Origin: Gammaproteobacteria bacterium
GTDB lineage: Bacteria > Pseudomonadota > Gammaproteobacteria > Pseudomonadales > Pseudohongiellaceae
Direction: 5' to 3'
NCBI GenBank assembly: GCA_003556835.1
Contig: PWQG01000068.1
Location: forward strand, 1 to 17,001
DNA length: 17,001 nt
This document shows, piece after piece, positions 1 through 5,673 of this stretch (the first letter of the stretch is position 1; each line of letters opens with the position of its first letter). The notes under the pieces are model-generated. The model had not been told where the DNA came from. It saw nothing but the letters and a program-made list of their open reading frames with translations, and did no database searches. The position numbers and the translations under genes are program-made.

Positions 1-1
1 G

Positions 2-616
2 CGCAAAAAGGTGAGCCTGAAGTTCCCGCCACAACTGGAAGATTTTACCGAGCATGCCTTGTTTGCCGTCTATCGCGAAAGCTTTGACCTGGATCGGCAG
101 CGGCCGCGGGACCGGGATGAATTCATGCAATTGTATGAACGGGGCCGAGCGGAGTTGATGGAGAAAGCCGCGCGGATGCTGCGCCAGTGTCGCGACATTT
201 TCGAGCGCCATTTTGAGATGCGGCGCCACCTTGCGGAGTTGGACAGCTCTCGATTTCCCGAGGCCATGCAGGATATCGATCAACAGCTCGACGCGTTGCT
301 GCCTGCGGAGTTTCCCGCAGCCGTGCCGGCTGGCTGGTTGAAAGAGTATCCCCGATACCTGCGAGCCATAGTCCTGCGGTTGGAAAAATTGCCGCAGGAT
401 CCCCAGCGCGACCAGGAAAGCATCCGGATTCTGCAGGGGCTGCATTCCCGGTACCTTGAGTGTTGTTCGGCGAGTCGGACGGCTGCCGCGCGACTCGAAA
501 CCTTCCCCAGTCTATTGCAGGAACTGCGGGTTTCCCTGTTTGCACAATCTCTCAAAACCCGGGTGCCGGTATCGGAAAAGCGGCTTTTGCGGCGATTGGA
601 AGAGGCGGTGCGCTGA
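2..616 (+). CDS. hrpA: ATP-dependent RNA helicase HrpA, C-terminal fragment
   Basis: The reading frame is already open at the window edge (codons Arg-Lys-Lys precede the first possible GTG at 11), so this is the 3' end of a longer gene. The visible ~204 residues match the extreme C-terminal DUF3418 region of HrpA-type DEAH-box helicases. Characteristic pieces are EYPRYLRAIVLRLEKLPQDP (about residue 112 counted from the GTG), followed by a run of polar helices, and the closing LRVSLFAQSLKTRVPVSEKR segment that ends this family. The helicase motifs themselves lie upstream of the window. HrpA is a large (~1300 aa) helicase implicated in mRNA processing and rescue of stalled ribosomes. The gene ends with TGA, 85 nt before mlaA, and I see no terminator after it. 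A stand-alone small protein starting at GTG 11 is possible but much less likely. Confidence 0.85.
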   Translation, partial: RKKVSLKFPPQLEDFTEHALFAVYRESFDLDRQRPRDRDEFMQLYERGRAELMEKAARMLRQCRDIFERHFEMRRHLAELDSSRFPEAMQDIDQQLDALLPAEFPAAVPAGWLKEYPRYLRAIVLRLEKLPQDPQRDQESIRILQGLHSRYLECCSASRTAAARLETFPSLLQELRVSLFAQSLKTRVPVSEKRLLRRLEEAVR

Positions 617-633
617 TCTGCGCGGTCGCGCCT

Positions 634-678
634 CGCGTACCTCTCACCCGATACGCTATACTGCCGGACTGGCGGTAT
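634..678 (+). promoter_or_regulatory. Possible mlaA promoter (-10) with overlapping hairpin
   Basis: A TATACT hexamer at 657-662 lies 39 nt before the mlaA start codon. No good -35 is found 17 nt upstream (634-639 is CGCGTA), so the promoter call is weak. An inverted repeat (658-665 with 671-678, 8 pairs including one T-G wobble, loop GGACT) overlaps the -10 and the expected transcript start. It could be a 5' hairpin or an operator, and it lacks the T-tract needed for a terminator of hrpA. Confidence 0.35.
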
Positions 679-701
679 TGCAGTAGGCCTGTGGAGTGCC
701 A

Positions 702-1415
702 ATGATACATTCGATTTCTGTCCGATCGCTGATTCTGGGAGCCTGTTTCCTTCTGCTTGCGTCCCCGGCTCTCGCCGAGCGTGACCCCGACCCCTGGGAA
801 GGCTGGAACCAGCGTGTATTTACGTTCAACCAATATTTTGATGATTATCTGGCACGCCCGGTGGCGGAAACCTATGTGGACGTGGTTCCGAGGCCCGCGC
901 AGCGGGGCGTACGCAACTTCTTCAGTAATCTCAATGACGTCACTGTGCTGGTGAACAACTTGCTGCAGGCGAAGTTCCGTGATGCCGCCTCTGACACAGG
1001 TCGGATCCTGGTCAACACCACCATCGGTCTGGGTGGCTTGCTTGATGTGGCGAGCGACGCTGGTTTCGAGCGTAACCATGAAGATTTCGGTCAGACGCTT
1101 GGCCGCTGGGGTGTGGGTCCAGGGCCCTATCTGGTGTTGCCCTTCATGGGACCAAGCACGGTGCGCGATGCCTTCGGTTTTGCCACCGACATCTATACCG
1201 GCCCGGTCAGTTCACCGGATCAGGTGCGGCTGCGTAACAGCCTGTATGGCATGTACATGCTCAATACCCGTGTCCAGGCTTTGCAGCTCGACTCGATGAT
1301 GTACGGCGACCAGTACATATTCATGCGCGATGCCTATCTGCAGCAGCGCGCATACGATGTCAGTGACGGCGCGGTTGACGAGGATTTCGACGATGACTGG
1401 AGCTGGGACGACTGA
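702..1415 (+). CDS. mlaA: MlaA (VacJ) phospholipid-transport protein
   Basis: MlaA/VacJ family protein, 237 aa. It is the outer-membrane component of the Mla pathway, which removes phospholipids from the outer leaflet and passes them to periplasmic MlaC. I chose ATG 702 over GTG 696 because GTGGAG at 691-696 gives a Shine-Dalgarno with 5-nt spacing to 702. An N-terminal hydrophobic signal (about residues 8-25) is followed by the family opening DPWEGWNQRVFTFNQYFD, then VPRPAQRGVRNFFSNL, a glycine-rich hydrophobic helix-turn (NTTIGLGGLLDVAS), DFGQTLGRWGVGPGPYLVLPF and the late MRDAYLQQRAYD. The only lipobox-like string is LGAC at residues 12-15, unusually early and followed by more hydrophobic sequence. 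Cleavage after ALA (about residue 25) looks equally possible, so lipidation is uncertain. The C-terminus is very acidic (DEDFDDDWSWDD). It ends 3 nt before a convergent gene. Confidence 0.9.
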   Translation: MIHSISVRSLILGACFLLLASPALAERDPDPWEGWNQRVFTFNQYFDDYLARPVAETYVDVVPRPAQRGVRNFFSNLNDVTVLVNNLLQAKFRDAASDTGRILVNTTIGLGGLLDVASDAGFERNHEDFGQTLGRWGVGPGPYLVLPFMGPSTVRDAFGFATDIYTGPVSSPDQVRLRNSLYGMYMLNTRVQALQLDSMMYGDQYIFMRDAYLQQRAYDVSDGAVDEDFDDDWSWDD

Positions 1416-1418
1416 TGC

Positions 1419-1895
1419 TCAGTCCGTGTCCGTTTGCTGAAAGCGGTCTCGGACATTGAGCTTGCTGCGGATGAAATCACTGTGTGAGACATAGATCAGG
1501 TCCGCCGTCTTGCGGATCATCTGCTCTTCGTACTTATCCACCCGGCCATCGGCCCAGGCAATCTGCCACATGTTTTCGACCAGCTGCACTTTCTCGCTGT
1601 AGTCATAACCGTCGTTGACCAGGCTGGTGAATTCGTAGAGAGAGGTCGCTTGCCGGGCTTCCTCTTCGGCCAGTTCACTGATTTCGGCCAGGGCGGCCCC
1701 GTCCAGATCGAAGGTGCGGGTCAACACCTCGCAGAAGACTTCCTCCTCGCGCTCGTCGATATGCCGATCGGTCTTCATCAGTTCCAGCAGCAGGGCGGCA
1801 CTGGCCAATTGCAGGCGACAGACCCTGTCCTCTTCCTGCTCCTGCTCATCCGGTCGCAGACGTTCATCAAAAAACTGCTTGATGGCTTCGATCAT
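1419..1895 (-). CDS. TerB-like helical protein of unknown function
   Basis: A 158-aa, wholly helical acidic protein with the two-fold pattern of the TerB/tellurite-resistance-B family. Two related acidic segments, DRHIDEREEEVF (about residues 43-54) and DGRVDKYEEQMI (about 115-126), each sit before or inside a predicted helix and are the positions that bind metal in TerB. TerB-like proteins are found both in tellurite clusters and as stand-alone housekeeping genes. No other ter gene is present here, so a tellurite role should not be assumed. Its ATG overlaps the TGA of dusA (shared ATGA at 1892-1895), implying co-transcription and translational coupling with dusA. It ends 3 nt from the end of convergent mlaA, with no terminator visible between them. 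Confidence 0.75.
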   Translation of the reverse strand: MIEAIKQFFDERLRPDEQEQEEDRVCRLQLASAALLLELMKTDRHIDEREEEVFCEVLTRTFDLDGAALAEISELAEEEARQATSLYEFTSLVNDGYDYSEKVQLVENMWQIAWADGRVDKYEEQMIRKTADLIYVSHSDFIRSKLNVRDRFQQTDTD

Positions 1896-2878
1896 TCGAC
1901 TTCCTCCAGGGAAACTTCAGACACATGGGCGATGGCGTCCTCCAGCACGGTGATGTCGGCATCACGGCGATGGGCATTCTCGCTCAGGTGACGACGGAAC
2001 TGCCTGCCTCCCGGACAGCCCTTGAACAGGCCCAGTATGTGGCGGGTCATATGCTGCAGTGGAACGCCTTCGGCCAATTGCCGGGCCACATAAGGCATAA
2101 AATCGTTCGCAATCTGCTGGCGGTCCGGTATCCCGGTCTGGTCGCCGAACACCCGTTGATCGACACCAGCCAGGATGAAGGGGTTCTGATAGGCTTCACG
2201 GCCCATCATCACACCGTCGACCTGCTGCAGGTGCTCCAGACTGGCTTCAAGGCTGCGGATACCGCCGTTGATGACAATATTCAATTCCGGATAACGCTGT
2301 TTCATGCGATACACCCGATCATACTGCAAGGGCGGCACATCGCGGTTCTCTTTTGGACTCAGGCCCTGCAGCACGGCGATGCGGGCATGCAGGATGAAAT
2401 CCCGACAGCCGGCTTTGGCCAGGGTTTCCAGGAACTGTTGCAGAAAAGCGTCGCTGTCCCGGTCATCAATGCCGACACGGGACTTGACGGTGACCGGCAG
2501 GTCACTGGCGCTGGTCATGGCGCGATAACAGTCGGCCACCAGGTCGGGGTCGGCCATCAGGCAGGCGCCGAAGCGGCCTGACTGGACCCGGTCACTGGGG
2601 CAGCCGACATTGATGTTGACTTCATCGTAGCCGTATTCCTGCGCAAGCACGGCCGATCGGGCCATGGCGTCCGGCTCACTGCCACCGAGCTGCAGCGCCA
2701 CCGGATGCTCTTCCACGTTGTAGCGCAGATGCCGGTGCTTGTCACCGAACAGCAGGGCACCGGTGGTGACCATTTCAGTATAGAGCAGGCTGTGCCGCGT
2801 CAGCAGGCGCAGGAAGTAGCGCTCGTGGCGATCGGTCCAGTCCAGCATGGGCGCGATGCAGAAGCGGTGGTCGGGCAT
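1892..2878 (-). CDS. dusA: tRNA-dihydrouridine(20/20a) synthase DusA
   Basis: FMN-dependent enzyme that reduces uridines 20/20a in the tRNA D-loop using NADPH. The product is 328 aa, the normal DusA length, starting at ATG 2878 after GAGGAG (spacing 4). The open frame runs further upstream to 3169 but that part reads antisense across the start of gltX. Features visible: the N-terminal FMN-barrel opening RFCIAPMLDWTDRH (residues 5-18), YTEMVTTGAL (33-42), the catalytic-cysteine motif NINVGCPSDRVQSGRFGACLM with Cys93, VTVKSRVGID, FILHAR, and the phosphate-binding INGGIR and VDGVMMGREAYQNP. These distinguish DusA from DusB/DusC. It is the first gene of a two-gene unit with the TerB-like gene and is divergent from gltX. 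Confidence 0.95.
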   Translation of the reverse strand: MPDHRFCIAPMLDWTDRHERYFLRLLTRHSLLYTEMVTTGALLFGDKHRHLRYNVEEHPVALQLGGSEPDAMARSAVLAQEYGYDEVNINVGCPSDRVQSGRFGACLMADPDLVADCYRAMTSASDLPVTVKSRVGIDDRDSDAFLQQFLETLAKAGCRDFILHARIAVLQGLSPKENRDVPPLQYDRVYRMKQRYPELNIVINGGIRSLEASLEHLQQVDGVMMGREAYQNPFILAGVDQRVFGDQTGIPDRQQIANDFMPYVARQLAEGVPLQHMTRHILGLFKGCPGGRQFRRHLSENAHRRDADITVLEDAIAHVSEVSLEEVE

Positions 2879-2927
2879 GAAGCTCCTCGTGCGGCCATTG
2901 GGCAGCCGACATTGATCAGGGCAGGCG

Positions 2928-2933
2928 ATTATA
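2928..2933 (-). promoter_or_regulatory. dusA promoter -10 (TATAAT)
   Basis: A consensus TATAAT reads on the minus strand at 2933-2928, about 50 nt before the dusA start. The -35 position 17 nt upstream (CTGCAG) is poor. The flanking sequence GGCGATTATAC (2924-2934) is an exact inverted copy of the gltX -10 region at 2991-3001. Confidence 0.5.
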
Positions 2934-2968
2934 CCTGCTGGGGCGGGAAGCTGCAGCCAGCGCTCGGC

Positions 2969-2997
2969 ATGACGGGGCAGGGTCCATGACGTATAAT
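2969..2997 (+). promoter_or_regulatory. gltX promoter
   Basis: ATGACG (2969-2974, 4 of 6 matches to the sigma-70 -35) is followed by a 17-bp spacer and a perfect TATAAT at 2992-2997. The gltX ATG is at 3036, giving a leader of about 32 nt with AAGGA (3026-3030 region) as ribosome binding site. Confidence 0.65.
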
Positions 2998-3035
2998 CGC
3001 CGCCTCCGCCACAAACCGCTGGAACAAGGACACTC

Positions 3036-4547
3036 ATGCAGACAGTAAGAACCCGAATCGCGCCTTCGCCCACCGGCGATCCACATGTGGGCACGGCATA
3101 CATCGCTCTGTTCAACCGTTGTTTCGCCCAGCAGCATAAGGGGCAGTTTGTACTCCGGATTGAGGACACGGATCAGGCCCGCAGCACCGCAAAATCCGAA
3201 CAGGATATCCTGCGCTCCTTGCGCTGGTTGGGGCTGGACTGGGATGAAGGTCCCGATGTGGGCGGCGAGCATGGTCCCTATCGCCAGAGTCAGCGCAGTG
3301 ACATCTACCGCCAGCATATCAATACCCTGTTGGAGGGCGGTCATGCCTTCCGTTGTTTCTGCACGGCCGAGCGCTTGCAAAGTCTGCGCGCTGAACAGAT
3401 GGCCAACAAGCAGACCGCCGGTTATGACGGTCACTGCCTGGGCCTGAGTGAAGATGAAATTGCGGCAAAGCTGAAGAACAAGGAACCGCATGTGGTGCGC
3501 ATGCGCGTGCCGGAAGAGGGCGAGTGCCATTTTCGCGACATGCTGCGCGGCGAGATCAACATCAGCTGGCAGCAGGTCGATATGCAGGTGTTGATGAAAT
3601 CGGACAATCTGCCCACCTACCATTTCGCCAATGTGGTGGATGACCACCTGATGCAGATCAGCCATGTGATCCGGGGCGAGGAGTGGATCAACTCGACGCC
3701 CAAGCACCTGCTCCTGTATCAATACTTCGGCTGGGAGCCGCCGGTGTTCAGTCACATGCCATTGCTGCGCAATCCGGACAAGAGCAAGCTGAGCAAGCGC
3801 AAGAACCCGACCAGCATCAATTACTACCACGCCATGGGCTATCTGCCCGAGGCCCTGGTGAATTACCTGGGCATGATGGGCTGGACCATGCCTGACGGGC
3901 GGGAAAAGTTTTCCCTCGATGAAATGGTGAGTGCCTTCGATATCGAAAGGGTCTCTCTTGGCGGTCCGGTGTTTGATATCGAAAAGCTCAACTGGCTCAA
4001 CGGCAAATACATCCGCGAGAACCTGGATGATGAAGCCTTCATCGAAGCCTATGCCCGCTGGGCCTTTGATCCCAAGCGTGTCGCCCGGGCCGTGCCCCTG
4101 ATCCGTGAGCGAGTGGAGCGCTTCTCCGACGTCATGCCCCTGGCCGGCTTCATGCTGGACGGTGTGGTGCCGCTGGAGGCCGACGCTTTCGAGCACAAGA
4201 AACTCGATGCTGCGCAGATACGGGAGATCCTGCAGCTGCTCTTGTGGCGTCTCGAGAACATGGAAGAGTGGGATCGCGACCGGGTCGAGCAGCAGTGTCA
4301 GCAGATTTCCTCCTTCCTGGAACTGAAAATCCGGGATACTCTGTTCCCGGTCTTTGTTGCCATTTCAGGCAAAGCCGTTTCCACCTCGGTGATCGATTCC
4401 ATCGCCATTCTCGGTCTGGACATCACCCGGGCCCGCCTCCGGCATGCCCTGGAAGTGCTTGGTGGTGTGTCCAAGAAGGAGACCAAGCGGCTGGAGAAAC
4501 AGTACCGCGCCCTGCAGGACTTCATGGCCGGAGAGGATGCCCGATAA
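3036..4547 (+). CDS. gltX: Glutamate--tRNA ligase
   Basis: Class I glutamyl-tRNA synthetase, 503 aa, charging tRNA-Glu in the cytoplasm. The ATP-binding HIGH-type signature is [18 protein letters not shown] (residues 10-27) and the KMSKS-type loop is KLSKR at 251-255. Other family landmarks are [10 protein letters not shown] (41-50), the tRNA/glutamate-recognition segment [23 protein letters not shown] (195-217) and a C-terminal helical anticodon-binding domain ending [18 protein letters not shown]. In the zinc-type insertion Cys107, Cys109 and Cys134 are present but the residue two after Cys134 is Gly rather than His, so the E. coli-type zinc site is incomplete. The Shine-Dalgarno lies in GGAACAAGGACACTC. 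The tRNA-Ala gene follows 81 nt downstream with its own promoter, and no terminator is seen between them. Confidence 0.97.
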   Translation: MQTVRTRIAPSPTGDPHVGTAYIALFNRCFAQQHKGQFVLRIEDTDQARSTAKSEQDILRSLRWLGLDWDEGPDVGGEHGPYRQSQRSDIYRQHINTLLEGGHAFRCFCTAERLQSLRAEQMANKQTAGYDGHCLGLSEDEIAAKLKNKEPHVVRMRVPEEGECHFRDMLRGEINISWQQVDMQVLMKSDNLPTYHFANVVDDHLMQISHVIRGEEWINSTPKHLLLYQYFGWEPPVFSHMPLLRNPDKSKLSKRKNPTSINYYHAMGYLPEALVNYLGMMGWTMPDGREKFSLDEMVSAFDIERVSLGGPVFDIEKLNWLNGKYIRENLDDEAFIEAYARWAFDPKRVARAVPLIRERVERFSDVMPLAGFMLDGVVPLEADAFEHKKLDAAQIREILQLLLWRLENMEEWDRDRVEQQCQQISSFLELKIRDTLFPVFVAISGKAVSTSVIDSIAILGLDITRARLRHALEVLGGVSKKETKRLEKQYRALQDFMAGEDAR

Positions 4548-4571
4548 TTCGCATTTATCGCTGCCCGGACG

Positions 4572-4607
4572 TTGACAGCGGGCGGCGCGATGCCTAAAAT
4601 GCGCGGA
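4572..4607 (+). promoter_or_regulatory. tRNA-Ala promoter with GC-rich discriminator
   Basis: TTGACA at 4572-4577, a 17-bp spacer and TAAAAT at 4595-4600 form a near-consensus sigma-70 promoter. The following GCGCGGA is a GC-rich discriminator of the kind that makes stable-RNA promoters sensitive to ppGpp (stringent control, established for E. coli). The predicted start is about 22 nt before the mature tRNA. Confidence 0.8.
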
Positions 4608-4628
4608 CTTTATTGGCATGGTCAATAT

Positions 4629-4704
4629 GGGGCTATAGCTCAGCTGGGAGAGCGCAACGCTGGCAGCGTTGAGGTCATCGGTTCGATCCCGATTAGCTCC
4701 ACCA
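4629..4704 (+). tRNA. tRNA-Ala (anticodon GGC)
   Basis: A complete 76-nt cloverleaf. Acceptor GGGGCTA (4629-4635) pairs with TAGCTCC (4694-4700), with a G-T at the third pair. The D-loop region contains AGCTCAGCTGGGAGAGC, the anticodon stem CAACG/CGTTG (4655-4659/4667-4671) closes the loop CTGGCAG with anticodon GGC at 4662-4664, and the T-loop is GGTTCGATCC. Discriminator A and an encoded CCA (4702-4704) finish it. The identity G-T pair at position 3-70, the major alanine determinant, is present. Confidence 0.98.
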
Positions 4705-4710
4705 ACTCTA

Positions 4711-4751
4711 AGGGGCAGGTGTATTCTTTTTGAATCACCTGCCCTTTTTTT
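4711..4751 (+). terminator. Intrinsic terminator of tRNA-Ala
   Basis: GGGCAGGTG (4713-4721) pairs with CACCTGCCC (4736-4744), and ATTC/GAAT extends the stem inside across a one-base bulge. Seven T residues (4745-4751) follow directly. It ends the tRNA transcript and any read-through from gltX. Confidence 0.9.
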
Positions 4752-4824
4752 GTGCCGCTCTCTTTCTTCCTTTCCGTTCTCCATTCAGGCCGTATTTTCG
4801 CTTTCTGTGTGCACTTTGTAGCTC

Positions 4825-5005
4825 GGGTCGTGTGTTGGGGGAGTGGGTGTCTGGTTACAGGACACGCTCAAGCACATCCATGTGTCGCTCCGCGGGCGCC
4901 ACCGACCGCCATGGATGGCGGGAGTGCAGGTTATGCAGGAGCAATCACCTGCCCTGGCGCCCGAGGGTCCTGAAACCAGACACCCACTCCCCCAACACAC
5001 GACCC
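4825..5005. repeat. Modular palindromic element A (181 bp)
   Basis: The ends are perfect 32-bp inverted repeats (4825-4856 and 4974-5005), followed inward by one mismatch and six more pairs (4858-4863 with 4967-4972). Inside lie a conserved core shared with element B (see 5456-5580): on the plus strand GGACACGCTCAAGCACATCC at 4860-4879, the hairpin CACAT-CC-ATGTG, and an inner stem GGGCGCC (4894-4900) with GGCGCCC (4956-4962). Unlike B, the inner stem encloses 55 nt, including a second palindrome CCGCCAT-GG-ATGGCGG (4906-4921) and GCAGGT/ACCTGC (4926-4931/4947-4952). No transposase or convincing ORF is present. Short open frames cross it in several frames only because it lacks stops. It could be a MITE-like mobile palindrome, or a structured RNA/terminator-like element. 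Confidence 0.8.
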
Positions 5006-5257
5006 TGACTCAATGCCACCGGAGAGGCTGGGAGTGGTCGCACCGTAGCAGGAGGCGGGGGTTGCCTCAGAGTGTGGAGCGGGACGGCATTGCGGACACT
5101 GCGTGCGGAAATTCGGGTAGCTGCTGACGTGCGACGACTGCCGTGTAGTCCAGAGACAAACTGAGCGCGATCAGATTGCGGCCTGAACTCATCGGTGGTT
5201 GCTCGGCGACTGAGCAGAGTGGCTTCGCAACGCGCCCCCATGCACTAACTCCAGCCG
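5006..5257. other. Non-coding spacer between element A and the tandem repeat
   Basis: I see no convincing gene, RNA or promoter here. The last 43 nt, beginning CAGAGTGGC at 5215, may be a strongly decayed first unit of the 45-bp repeat that follows. Short open frames in this stretch lack ribosome binding sites and recognisable protein sequence. Confidence 0.5.
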
Positions 5258-5455
5258 CAGCGTGGCACCCACCGGAAAGTCACGTATTCGCTTCCACTCC
5301 ATCAGCGTGGCATCCACAACTAAGACGTGCGTCCACTTCCACCCCATCAGCGTGGCACCTACAGGGAAGTCGTGCGTCCGCTCCCACCCCGTCAGCGTGG
5401 CACCGACAGGGAATTTGTGTGCTCACTCCGAGCTCGTCAGCGTGGTACAGAGTCA
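5258..5455. repeat. 45-bp tandem repeat array, four full units plus a truncated fifth
   Basis: Units beginning CAGCGTGG start at exactly 5258, 5303, 5348, 5393 and 5438, an invariant 45-bp step. Units 2 and 3 agree at 36 of 45 positions and units 3 and 4 at 35 of 45 by eye. The fifth unit stops after about 18 nt where the left arm of element B begins. Because 45 is a multiple of three, all frames stay open and show an artefactual 15-residue repeat (SAWH... on plus, CRCHADGV... on minus). No start signal or codon bias supports translation. The degenerate but length-invariant units suggest an old array. Confidence 0.85.
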
Positions 5456-5580
5456 GAGTCCTGGAGAGGGTTGGGTGTATTGCTGGAGGACCCTCGGGCG
5501 CCAAGGATGGCGCCCGCGGAGCGCCACAGGATGTGCTTGAGCGTGTCCGGAAGCAATACACCCAACCCTCTCCAGGACTC
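5456..5580. repeat. Modular palindromic element B (125 bp)
   Basis: Perfect 29-bp terminal inverted repeats (5456-5484 and 5552-5580) enclose, after three unpaired bases each side, GGAC/GTCC and the same core as element A in the opposite orientation. GGACCCTCGGGCGCCA (5488-5503) is identical to A, and the other half (5508-5548) differs from A by one substitution and one single-base indel. The inner stem GGGCGCC/GGCGCCC (5496-5502/5509-5515) closes a 6-nt loop, where A has 55 nt. The arms differ from those of A except for TGGGTGT placed 9 nt from the GGAC of the core in both. No coding capacity. It sits 35 bp from the gltA terminator. Confidence 0.8.
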
Positions 5581-5615
5581 GCACTACGAAGCACCAGACC
5601 AAAACGGACGGACAC

Positions 5616-5650
5616 AAAAAAAGGCGGACCCGGTAAAGACCAAGCCCGCC
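5616..5650 (-). terminator. Intrinsic terminator of gltA
   Basis: On the minus strand GGCGGGCTTGGT (from 5650) folds with ACCGGGTCCGCC over a CTTT loop, 12 pairs with three G-T wobbles, and is followed by seven T residues (plus-strand A run 5616-5622). It lies 24 nt after the gltA stop codon. Confidence 0.9.
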
Positions 5651-5673
5651 CCCAACGGAGTAATACGAATTGA

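Noticed and set aside
1416..1418. Shared terminator between convergent mlaA and the TerB-like gene
   Set aside because: Only 3 nt separate the stop codons and no hairpin with T run is visible at either gene end.
2916..4196. 426-aa ORF antisense to gltX
   Set aside because: Composition artefact opposite a certain gene.
4365..4784. Minus-strand ORF of 139 aa containing RDRTDDLNAASVALSQLSYSP across the tRNA gene
   Set aside because: This is the familiar spurious protein produced by translating the antisense of a tRNA gene; it also overlaps gltX and has no independent support.
4825..5005. Integron attC site
   Set aside because: The size fits, but I see no GTTRRRY/RYYYAAC core sites, the arms pair without the mismatches typical of attC, and there is no cassette gene or integrase.
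4752..5615. CRISPR array or integrated genetic element using tRNA-Ala as attachment site
   Set aside because: Repeats abut without unique spacers and differ from each other, no integrase gene is present, and I found no second copy of the tRNA 3' end in the island.
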